Of a DNA stretch of 55,820 nucleotides, positions 42,950 to 49,366 are shown piece after piece. The translations under genes were made by a program, and so were the position numbers. The stretch is from Clostridia bacterium (GTDB taxonomy: Bacteria > Bacillota > Clostridia > Christensenellales > Borkfalkiaceae), in NCBI GenBank assembly GCA_017507045.1, contig JAFWBP010000006.1:1-55820 (forward strand), in the 5' to 3' direction. The notes under the pieces were generated by a model. That model made no database searches. It worked only from the letters and a program-made list of their open reading frames with translations, and was not told the DNA's origin. Each line of letters begins with the position of its first letter. The stretch's first letter is position 1.

Positions 42950-43807
42950 ATGGAACTATTGCGCGTAGAAGGAATCCGAAAAAAATTCCAAGATACTGAG
43001 GTACTGAAAGGCATTGATTTCTCCTTGGAAAAGGGAGAAGTTTTGGTAATCTTAGGCTCATCGGGAAGCGGAAAAACAACGCTTCTCCGCTGCCTCAACT
43101 TTCTCGAAAAGGCAGATGAGGGAAAACTCTATTTAAGCGGAGAGCTCCTTTCAGATGCCACCCTCTCCTATTCGGAAAGTACGCTTCGCAAAATGCGGAG
43201 AAAATTTGGGCTTGTGTTTCAATCGTTCAACCTATTTCCCCACTACCATGCCCGAAAGAACGTTTCACTTGCACTCGAATTGCTCGCCGCGGAAAGGGCG
43301 AAAGAGAAATATCGGGAGCTATTGGAAGAGAACAAAAATCTCCCCTTTTTCCGCCGTGGGAAGATTGCGAAAACGGGCGCAAACGCCTTTCGTAAAGCGG
43401 CAAAGGAAGAGGCCGTTCGGCGTGCGGAAGCGCTTCTTGAAGAGGTTGGATTAGCCGATAAAATGGATTACTACCCCTACCAACTCTCCGGCGGCCAACA
43501 GCAACGCGTTGCCATTGCGCGTGCACTCGCTTTAGAACCTGAGGTGCTCTGCTTCGATGAACCAACCTCCGCGCTCGATCCCGAGCTTACAGGCGAGGTT
43601 TTGCGCATCATCCGCAGCCTCAAGGGGCGCACGATGATCATCGTAACGCACGAGATGGGCTTTGCCCGAGACGTGGCAGACCGCGTCATTTTCATGGCAG
43701 ACGGTGTAATTGAGGAAATGGGCACGGCGGAGGAGATCTTCGATCGTCCGCAAAGTGAAAAAACGCGCGCGTTTTTACAGCGCAGCAAGGAGGATCACTA
43801 TGCTTGA
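42950..43807 (+). CDS. amino-acid ABC transporter ATP-binding protein with a 40-residue insertion
   Basis: 285 residues, GlnQ-like. Walker [11 protein letters not shown]-loop '[10 protein letters not shown]', signature LSGGQQQR, Walker [13 protein letters not shown]-loop THEMGFA. It is about 40 residues longer than usual because of a basic helical insertion (about 112-150) between the Q-loop and the signature. Its 3' end overlaps the TrpR-like gene by 8 bp. Confidence 0.93.
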   Translation: MELLRVEGIRKKFQDTEVLKGIDFSLEKGEVLVILGSSGSGKTTLLRCLNFLEKADEGKLYLSGELLSDATLSYSESTLRKMRRKFGLVFQSFNLFPHYHARKNVSLALELLAAERAKEKYRELLEENKNLPFFRRGKIAKTGANAFRKAAKEEAVRRAEALLEEVGLADKMDYYPYQLSGGQQQRVAIARALALEPEVLCFDEPTSALDPELTGEVLRIIRSLKGRTMIIVTHEMGFARDVADRVIFMADGVIEEMGTAEEIFDRPQSEKTRAFLQRSKEDHYA

Positions 43808-44093
43808 TACAACGTCCGTTGAAAACAATCGAGAGCTTTTTGAGGCGATTTTATCGCTGGAAACAATGGAAGAATGCGCCGTATTCTTCGAGGATTTACT
43901 CACCTACAACGAGTTGGAATCGGTAAGCCAGCGCGTTCGCGCGGCAAAATTGCTGCTCGCAGGAAAGACGTATGAACAAATTATTGCGGAAACGAATATC
44001 TCCTCCGCTACGCTTTCCCGCGTTTCGCGGTGCGTGCGCTACGGAAAGGGATATAAAACCCTCCTCTCGCGCACGGAGAAGCTTGAAAGCTGA
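43800..44093 (+). CDS. YerC/TrpR-like DNA-binding protein
   Basis: 97 residues. All-helical with a TrpR-type helix-turn-helix ('[23 protein letters not shown]', read in parts), as in the YerC/YecD family. The ATG at 43800 follows AGGAGG and overlaps the ATPase stop, so it is translated with the transporter. TrpR binds DNA when tryptophan is bound; the effector of YerC proteins is not known to me. Its place in this operon suggests autoregulation of amino-acid uptake. Confidence 0.85.
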   Translation: MLDTTSVENNRELFEAILSLETMEECAVFFEDLLTYNELESVSQRVRAAKLLLAGKTYEQIIAETNISSATLSRVSRCVRYGKGYKTLLSRTEKLES

Positions 44094-44164
44094 GTTTTGT
44101 AGAAAATATGATTACACGAGAAAAATGGTTGCAAGGCCGTTTTTTTCTTTATGCCGAAAAACGG

Positions 44165-44192
44165 TTGCAAAAATTTCAGAATTTGCTATAAT
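44165..44192 (+). promoter_or_regulatory. promoter upstream of the tRNA-Ser(TGA) region
   Basis: TTGCAA (44165-44170), 16-bp spacer, TATAAT (44187-44192). It lies before the duplicated tRNA 5' half, so that fragment would be transcribed with the tRNA. Confidence 0.65.
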
Positions 44193-44228
44193 ATAGTTGT
44201 GTGGTGTGTAAGCACCCACCGTGCAACT

Positions 44229-44261
44229 ATAACACGGAAGGTTGGCGGAGTGGTTTAACGC
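44229..44261 (+). pseudogene. duplicated 5' half of tRNA-Ser(TGA)
   Basis: 33 bp identical to 44353-44385, covering the tRNA 5' flank, acceptor strand and D-arm. It then continues into unrelated sequence that can form a long hairpin (about 44261-44303) instead of the anticodon arm. It cannot encode a functional tRNA. Confidence 0.85.
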
Positions 44262-44359
44262 CGCGAACGAGCAAAATAAAAGCAGCTTTGCTAATTTCGG
44301 CGGCACGAGCCCATGGGGCGAAGTAACGCGGCGGCCTGGCTATCAAATACGAATAACAC

Positions 44360-44447
44360 GGAAGGTTGGCGGAGTGGTTTAACGCGGCGGTCTTGAAAAC
44401 CGTTGATGTGAAAGCATCCGGGGGTTCGAATCCCTCACCTTCCGCCA
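44360..44447 (+). tRNA. tRNA-Ser(TGA)
   Basis: An 88-nt class II tRNA: acceptor GGAAGGT/ACCTTCC, anticodon loop CTTGAAA with anticodon TGA, a long variable arm, T-loop TTCGAAT, encoded CCA. Confidence 0.94.
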
Positions 44448-44453
44448 TAAATG

Positions 44454-44483
44454 AAGTGGCAGAGAAAATCTGCCGCTTATTTT
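44454..44483 (+). terminator. terminator of tRNA-Ser(TGA)
   Basis: A 10-bp stem AAGTGGCAGA/TCTGCCGCTT (one G-U) with GAAAA loop, followed by ATTTTCT. Confidence 0.7.
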
Positions 44484-44521
44484 CTATGAAAGGAAGTGAA
44501 GGTTCGAAGTAAAAGCTAAAA

Positions 44522-44553
44522 CCGCCTGCGGAATTTCCGCAGGCGGCGTTTTT
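44522..44553. terminator. terminator of the collagen-like gene (bidirectional)
   Basis: A 12-bp stem CCGCCTGCGGAA/TTCCGCAGGCGG. T-rich tracts follow on both strands (TTTTAGCTTTT on the minus strand). Confidence 0.8.
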
Positions 44554-44564
44554 ATGCTCAGCGC

Positions 44565-45293
44565 TTAGGTTTCAAGGAATCCTGCGGCACGAAGGCTGAC
44601 AAGAAGCGCGTTGAGCGTGTTTACAACTTCCGAAATGCTCTGCGTATTCTCGATATCCGAAACTGCCGCGGCGGCCGCAATCACTGCAGCTGCTCCCGCA
44701 GGACCGGTAGCACCAGTTGCGCCCGTTGCGCCCGTGGGGCCGATGGGACCAATTTCACCGGCAGCACCCGTAGGACCAGTAGGACCGGTGGCACCCGTTG
44801 CACCCGTGGGGCCGATGGGACCAATTTCACCGGCAGCACCCGTAGGACCGGTGGCACCCGTTGCACCCGTGGGGCCGATGGGACCAATTTCACCGGCAGC
44901 ACCCGTAGGGCCAGTAGCACCGGTGGCACCCGTAGGACCGGTTGCTCCAACGGCGCCTGCGATGCCCTGTGCGCCCTGCGGACCTTGCGGGCCCTGAACA
45001 CCCTGAAGGCCCTGCACTCCCTGCGGGCCGGTTGCGCCGGTAACGCCCGTTGCGCCCGTGGCGCCGCGAGGGATGGTGAAGGTGAGAACGGCATTCACGC
45101 CGCCCGTCTGCGTGACGGAAGCAGGCGTTCCCGGCTCGCCCGTGATCGTTTGCCCAACGGTGATCGTTGCAGGGCCGGCAGGGCCGGTTGCGCCTGTAGG
45201 CCCCGTAGCGTAGCGCACTACCATGCCGTAACCAAAGCCGCAGCCGCACGTGCCAGGGCAGTTGCCGCAGGAATTGCATCGTCTGTAAATCAT
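44565..45293 (-). CDS. collagen-like surface protein with cysteine-rich N-terminus
   Basis: 242 residues. N-terminal cysteine-rich segment ([14 protein letters not shown]), a non-collagen stretch, then about 115 residues of Gly-X-Y triplets rich in GATGPTG and GPIGPTG, and a hydrophobic, alanine-rich C-terminal domain ending in FLET. This resembles BclA-type exosporium or surface collagen-like proteins whose threonines are glycosylated. There is no classical signal peptide. I start at ATG 45293 after GGAGG. A glycosyltransferase gene is divergent next to it. Confidence 0.85.
   Translation of the reverse strand: MIYRRCNSCGNCPGTCGCGFGYGMVVRYATGPTGATGPAGPATITVGQTITGEPGTPASVTQTGGVNAVLTFTIPRGATGATGVTGATGPQGVQGLQGVQGPQGPQGAQGIAGAVGATGPTGATGATGPTGAAGEIGPIGPTGATGATGPTGAAGEIGPIGPTGATGATGPTGPTGAAGEIGPIGPTGATGATGATGPAGAAAVIAAAAAVSDIENTQSISEVVNTLNALLVSLRAAGFLET
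44731..44928 (-). repeat. 63-bp tandem repeats in the collagen-like gene
   Basis: Three near-identical units starting at 44731, 44803 and 44866. The first carries an extra 9 bp (one GPT triplet). Each encodes a 21-residue collagen block. Confidence 0.9.
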
Positions 45294-45379
45294 GATCGTA
45301 ATCCTCCGAAAATTTAACGTGGAGCGAAACAAACCACTCCCTATCATCATATCCTGAAAAGGGAAAAGAGGTTACAAGC

Positions 45380-46420
45380 ATGAAGATTTCGCTCTGTATG
45401 ATCGTGAAGGATGAAGAGGCGGTGCTCGCGCGCTGTTTGGATAGCGCCGCAAGCCTTGTGGATGAAATCGTGATCGTGGATACCGGCTCCACCGATAAAA
45501 CCGTTGAGATCGCGAAAAGCTACGCTGCGCGCGTGCTTTTCGAGCCGTGGCAGGATAACTTTGCCCACGCGCGCAATATCTCCTTTCAAGCCGCAACGGG
45601 CGATTTTCTCCTTTGGCTGGATGCGGATGATTTCGTTACGCCCGCGAACGCCGAACGATTTCGCATGCTTCGCGAACGGCTCTCGAAAAAGCCGTGCGAT
45701 ACGGTGATGTGTCCCTACGAAACGAATAATCTTCGCTACTTCCGTGAACGCCTCCTTCGTAACACGCCCGAGGCAAAATGGAGGGGGCATGTCCACGAAT
45801 GCATCGCTCCGTTCGGAAAAATTCTGCACGATGAATTCACCGTAACGCACCTTTCGAGCGGCAAAGATAAGAGTTGGCGCAACCTTCACATCTATCAAAA
45901 ATGGGCGAATGAAGAATCGCTTTCAGGGCGCGATCTTTTCTACTACGGGCGCGAACTTTATTACCACCGCCTCTACGCCGAGGCGATCGCCGTGCTTGAG
46001 CGCATGCTCAAGGGCGACGGTTGGTACGTGAATAAAATTGAAGCGTGCCTTGTGCTCGCGCGTTGCCACATGCTAGAAGGCAATCGTGAACGGGCGCTTT
46101 CTACTCTCTTTCAAAGCTTTTTATTTGGCGAACCACGCGCCACCCTTCTGTGCGAGATCGGGAAAATATTCCGCGAAAAAAATATGCACAGCGAGGCGAT
46201 CTATTGGTATGAACGCGCCTTTTACTGCCGCGATCATAGCTCTGAGGGCGACTTCGAACTGCCCGATTGCCGCGGAATTATTCCCACGTTAGAGCTCGTT
46301 TGCCTATACCATGCTTTGGGTGACGTTATAAGCGCACGCTTTTGGCACGAAAAATCGGAGGCAATTGCCCCCGATCATCCTTCCGTTATTTTTAACAGAA
46401 ATTTTTTTAATTCTCTATAA
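45380..46420 (+). CDS. family 2 glycosyltransferase with TPR-like C-terminus
   Basis: 346 residues. GT2 domain at residues 1-180: 'SLCMIVKDEEAVLARCLDS', 'IVDTGSTDKTVEIA' and the DXD-type 'WLDADDF'. The rest is helical with TPR-like pairs ('GRELYYHRLYAEAIAVLERML', 'KNMHSEAIYWYERAF', read in parts). GT2-TPR proteins of this kind glycosylate peptides or proteins (for example SunS). It is divergent from the collagen-like gene with an 86-bp gap, so that threonine-rich protein is the obvious candidate substrate. GAGG precedes the ATG. Confidence 0.88.
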   Translation: MKISLCMIVKDEEAVLARCLDSAASLVDEIVIVDTGSTDKTVEIAKSYAARVLFEPWQDNFAHARNISFQAATGDFLLWLDADDFVTPANAERFRMLRERLSKKPCDTVMCPYETNNLRYFRERLLRNTPEAKWRGHVHECIAPFGKILHDEFTVTHLSSGKDKSWRNLHIYQKWANEESLSGRDLFYYGRELYYHRLYAEAIAVLERMLKGDGWYVNKIEACLVLARCHMLEGNRERALSTLFQSFLFGEPRATLLCEIGKIFREKNMHSEAIYWYERAFYCRDHSSEGDFELPDCRGIIPTLELVCLYHALGDVISARFWHEKSEAIAPDHPSVIFNRNFFNSL

Positions 46421-46452
46421 AAATGCTTTAGGCATATCTCGTGCCCTTTCCC

Positions 46453-46680
46453 TTAAAATTGTTTGAAGCGCGTGAAATTCTTTGCGCGGATCATGCGGAA
46501 AGCGAATACCACTTCCGTGCCCTTTTCGCCCTGCCGCGTAGTGAAAAGAAAGCCACCATCCGTTTCAAAATACTCCTCGGCAACGCGCTTGAAATCAGCA
46601 AGCGCCGCTTCGCGCGAAGCTTCGTTGATCTCCTCTTTATCCTGCTCCAAAAGGCGTTTTAAGCGATCCTTCGTTCTCAT
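46453..46680 (-). CDS. MinE-like small protein downstream of minD
   Basis: 75 residues. Its start (ATGA) overlaps the minD stop. Size, position and layout fit MinE: an N-terminal charged helix (RLKRLLEQDKEEI), a middle helix (AALADFKRVAEEYFE) and alternating strands (FLFTTRQ, TEVVFAFRM). Sequence identity to classical MinE is low, so this rests on synteny and pattern. MinE would drive MinD off the membrane and set the division site. No minC is adjacent. The alternative is an unrelated small protein. Confidence 0.55.
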   Translation of the reverse strand: MRTKDRLKRLLEQDKEEINEASREAALADFKRVAEEYFETDGGFLFTTRQGEKGTEVVFAFRMIRAKNFTRFKQF

Positions 46681-47414
46681 CGCCGCCACCCTCCGCCGCC
46701 GAGAATGCCGCTTCGCTTTCCCCCCTCTCCTGCTGCAAGCACATCGGCAAGAAGGCGCACGGAGCGCGAGCGTTCACTCACGCCGCAGAGGAAAAATTTA
46801 TCGTCTTCCGGAATGACGGCACGCACCGGAAGGCGAAGAGCGGAAGAAATTTCCTCAGGGGTGAGCACCTCTTTTTTTCGCATCATGTTCGCCTTCACGA
46901 GGTTGATCACAAGACCCACTTCCTTAAAGCGGTAGCTTTGAAGAATGCCGGAAACCCTATCGGCATCGCGCATGGCGGAAAGGTGCGGCGTGGTTACGAG
47001 TAGCGCTTCTTCGGCGCACGCGGCGGCGCGGTGGAAGCCTTCATCGATCCCAGCAGGCGAATCGATGAGCATAAAATCGAACTGCGGCGCAAGAGAATCA
47101 AGCACCAGCCGAACGGACTGCGCAGAAACGTACTTCTCACAAATTTTATTGCTGGAAAGGGTGAAGAGCGTAGAATAGCGCGGATGGCGCACGAGCGCTT
47201 GGCGAGGTCGGCAACGACCTTCCACGGCGTCAACGATATCGTAAACGGCGAGGCTCTCAACGCCGAGAACGACGTCTGCATTATTGAGCCCGAAATCGAG
47301 ATCGCACACGGCAACGCGCAAACCGCGCCTTGCGAGGTGCACCCCGAGATTGCAGCAGAGCGTGGTTTTGCCAACGCCGCCCTTTCCCGAAACGAAAACT
47401 ATTTTTCTTGCCAT
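46677..47414 (-). CDS. minD: septum-site-determining ATPase MinD
   Basis: 245 residues. Deviant Walker A 'SGKGGVGKTT', 'DLDFGLNNADVVLGVE', 'VYDIVDAVEGRCRPRQAL' and 'LIDSPAGID'. It dimerises on the membrane with ATP and positions the division inhibitor. The C-terminus is glycine-rich (GILGGGGWRR) and I do not see the usual amphipathic membrane-targeting helix, which is odd. I start at ATG 47414 with GGAGG upstream. Confidence 0.9.
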   Translation of the reverse strand: MARKIVFVSGKGGVGKTTLCCNLGVHLARRGLRVAVCDLDFGLNNADVVLGVESLAVYDIVDAVEGRCRPRQALVRHPRYSTLFTLSSNKICEKYVSAQSVRLVLDSLAPQFDFMLIDSPAGIDEGFHRAAACAEEALLVTTPHLSAMRDADRVSGILQSYRFKEVGLVINLVKANMMRKKEVLTPEEISSALRLPVRAVIPEDDKFFLCGVSERSRSVRLLADVLAAGEGGKRSGILGGGGWRR

Positions 47415-47540
47415 CACACCCTCCGCGCGCGCGTTTTTGAACATCATAGCACAGTTTTTCCTTCGTTTTACGGCAAATTTTGTAAAAATCTGAAACAATT
47501 GGGGGAAATAAAGCCTGCTTAATACCTTTCTCAAGGAAGA

Positions 47541-47566
47541 AGCCTCTCCCTACGCAGGGAGAGGCT
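47541..47566 (-). terminator. hairpin terminator after the LRR gene
   Basis: An 11-bp stem AGCCTCTCCCT/AGGGAGAGGCT with a 4-nt loop, followed on the minus strand by a pyrimidine-rich tract. Confidence 0.65.
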
Positions 47567-47586
47567 TACATTCCTTTTCAAAAGGC

Positions 47587-49146
47587 TTAATCAACAGGGA
47601 TCCAAACCGCGTAAAGGGTGAAGGTATCGGGCAGATTCCACCATTCTTCCTCAGTAAAAACTTCGAGAAGTTTGAAAATCGTATCCGATGATCCGTCCGT
47701 GATTGTTGCGTTTGCAGCGTATGGCGCATAAACGACTTCGCCGCCCTCTTTCGTTGCAAAGCCTGCAAAGGTGTACCCTTCGCGAGTGGGAGCAAGGACT
47801 GCGCCCCACCTTAGCCCCTCCGTCCTTCTGCCTTCCGGTGCATGGTAGGAGACCATATAGGGATAGTGCCCATCGTTTGCGATTTCACAGCCCCAGAACA
47901 CGGTGCAGGTATCCTGCCAACCGTATTTTATCGTAACTCCCGAGCCCTCTTCAGTTGGCCAGCCCTGCGGCCTCGCAGAGAGGGAGGTGTAGATCGTTTG
48001 CAGATAGAATGCTCTGGGCCCTATTGTTTTCACACTCTCGGGAATGACGATCCCTCTAAGCGAATTGCTACCGTAAAAGGCACCCCCTCCAATGCTTTCC
48101 AAGCTATTCGGAAGCTGAACCGCGGTCAGCTTGAAGCATTCGCTAAATGCACTGTTTCCAATGGCAGTAACGCCGTAGCCGATCGTAACACTTTCAAGAT
48201 CGCGGCAATAGTAAAAGGCACTGTTTCCTATGGTTTTCACGAAGCCGGGAATCGTGATACTTTTCAAGCCTGCGCATCCCATGAAGGCCTTATCGCCGAT
48301 GGCTTCCACCCCTTCGGGTATTTTGCTCGTGGAAATGCCCAACACCAGCGTGTTGCCGCTTAAAATGCAGTTTCCTTCGCTGCGGTATACGGGGTTTCCT
48401 TCTTCTACTGAAAGCTCCACCAGATTCTTGCAAAATCGAAAGGGTTCCTGCAAATTTGTAACGCTCTTCGGAATTACGATGCTTGTGAGCCCCACGCAAT
48501 TTTCAAAAGCGCCGTCTTCAATGGAGGTAACACTCTTAGAAATGTTAATGTTCGTAAGATTCGAACAACCGAAAAATGCATGCGCTCCGATCGTTTGCAC
48601 GCCGTTCGGAATGGAGATCTCCTTAATCCCCATGCAACCTGAAAACGCAGAACAACCTATGATTTTCACGCCATTAGGAATTTCACCGCTATTCGTGCCC
48701 AAAACGAGCGTTTCCGTTTTTCGTTCGATCAGGCAATTTCCCTCGCCGCGGTATACGGGGTTGCCCTCATCTACCGTGATGCGCTCTAAATTATAACCAC
48801 CCCCGAAAGTGCTTCCGCTTATTTGGGTTAGCGCGGCGGGCACGTGAAACTCTGAGAACGTGGTGCCGTAAAATGCTGCCGAATCGATCGTTTTCACCAT
48901 TTCAGGAATGGTAATTCCGGAAAGAGCGGAACAGCCGTCGAAAGTGTTATGTTCTATTTTCTCCAAGTAGGCAGGCAGCCTTACCTGCTCCAAACCGGTG
49001 CAACCAAGAAATGCACTGTGCCGAATCCTGGTGACGGTATCGGTAAGGATGATTGCGGTGAGCTTTGTGCAATTCTCGAATGCGCGGATTCCGATTCGCG
49101 TGATCGGCTTGCCGTTAAGCGCATTGGGTACAACCACCTTTGCCAT
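47587..49146 (-). CDS. BspA-like leucine-rich-repeat protein without a signal peptide
   Basis: 519 residues. About 15 LRR_5 (BspA/TpLRR) repeats with the pattern 'IG..AF..C..L..I.IP..V'. A C-terminal domain of the Listeria-Bacteroides type follows ('PTREGYTFAGFATKEGGEVV' and 'FTLYAVWIP'), usual in secreted surface proteins. The protein starts directly at the first repeat strand (MAKVVVPNALNGKP) and no signal peptide is present. In the same frame a stop codon lies 4 codons before the ATG. Either it is cytosolic or it is the remnant of a longer secreted protein. A TATAAG box lies 8 nt before the ATG and there is no ribosome site. Confidence 0.8.
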   Translation of the reverse strand: MAKVVVPNALNGKPITRIGIRAFENCTKLTAIILTDTVTRIRHSAFLGCTGLEQVRLPAYLEKIEHNTFDGCSALSGITIPEMVKTIDSAAFYGTTFSEFHVPAALTQISGSTFGGGYNLERITVDEGNPVYRGEGNCLIERKTETLVLGTNSGEIPNGVKIIGCSAFSGCMGIKEISIPNGVQTIGAHAFFGCSNLTNINISKSVTSIEDGAFENCVGLTSIVIPKSVTNLQEPFRFCKNLVELSVEEGNPVYRSEGNCILSGNTLVLGISTSKIPEGVEAIGDKAFMGCAGLKSITIPGFVKTIGNSAFYYCRDLESVTIGYGVTAIGNSAFSECFKLTAVQLPNSLESIGGGAFYGSNSLRGIVIPESVKTIGPRAFYLQTIYTSLSARPQGWPTEEGSGVTIKYGWQDTCTVFWGCEIANDGHYPYMVSYHAPEGRRTEGLRWGAVLAPTREGYTFAGFATKEGGEVVYAPYAANATITDGSSDTIFKLLEVFTEEEWWNLPDTFTLYAVWIPVD

Positions 49147-49154
49147 AAGCTGTA

Positions 49155-49160
49155 CTTATA
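49155..49160 (-). promoter_or_regulatory. possible -10 box just before the LRR gene (leaderless)
   Basis: TATAAG on the minus strand ends 8 nt before the ATG. No good -35 is seen at 16-18 bp, so this is tentative. Confidence 0.35.
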
Positions 49161-49211
49161 CCACAATTGAAAAACGGCAACTGTGGCTTTTGATATTTGA
49201 AGTGGGCGCAT

Positions 49212-49243
49212 AAAAAAATCGGAGCGCGTGCTCCGATTTTTTT
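49212..49243. terminator. terminator of the marR-ABC operon
   Basis: A 14-bp stem (49212-49225 with 49230-49243) with GCGT loop and A/T tails giving U-runs on both strands. It overlaps the last base of the small ORF's stop codon. Confidence 0.85.
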
Positions 49244-49317
49244 CATTTTTGCAAAAGGCCTTTGAGGTATGCTTCGTATTCCTCATCGGTGAGTTTTTTG
49301 ATTTTCTTTTTCGCCAT
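49243..49317 (-). CDS. 24-residue lysine-rich small protein
   Basis: A short frame, MAKKKIKKLTDEEYEAYLKG then LLQK, ends at the operon terminator. It has a well-placed ribosome site (GAGGTGGAGT then ATG) 50 bp after the MacB-like gene. It has a basic N-terminus and an acidic/aromatic middle. Its length alone gives no family; the ribosome site and its position between stop and terminator argue that it is real. Confidence 0.6.
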   Translation of the reverse strand: MAKKKIKKLTDEEYEAYLKGLLQK

Positions 49318-49366
49318 ACTCCACCTCGCTTTGTTATACGGGAAGTATGGACGATTCTGCGTTTGA

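Noticed and set aside
44731..44928. Possible CRISPR or intergenic repeat array
   Set aside because: The 63-bp units are in-frame collagen blocks of one gene.
45347..45898. 183-residue minus-strand frame over the GT2 gene
   Set aside because: It lies opposite a clear GT2 domain and has no family features; it is a shadow frame.
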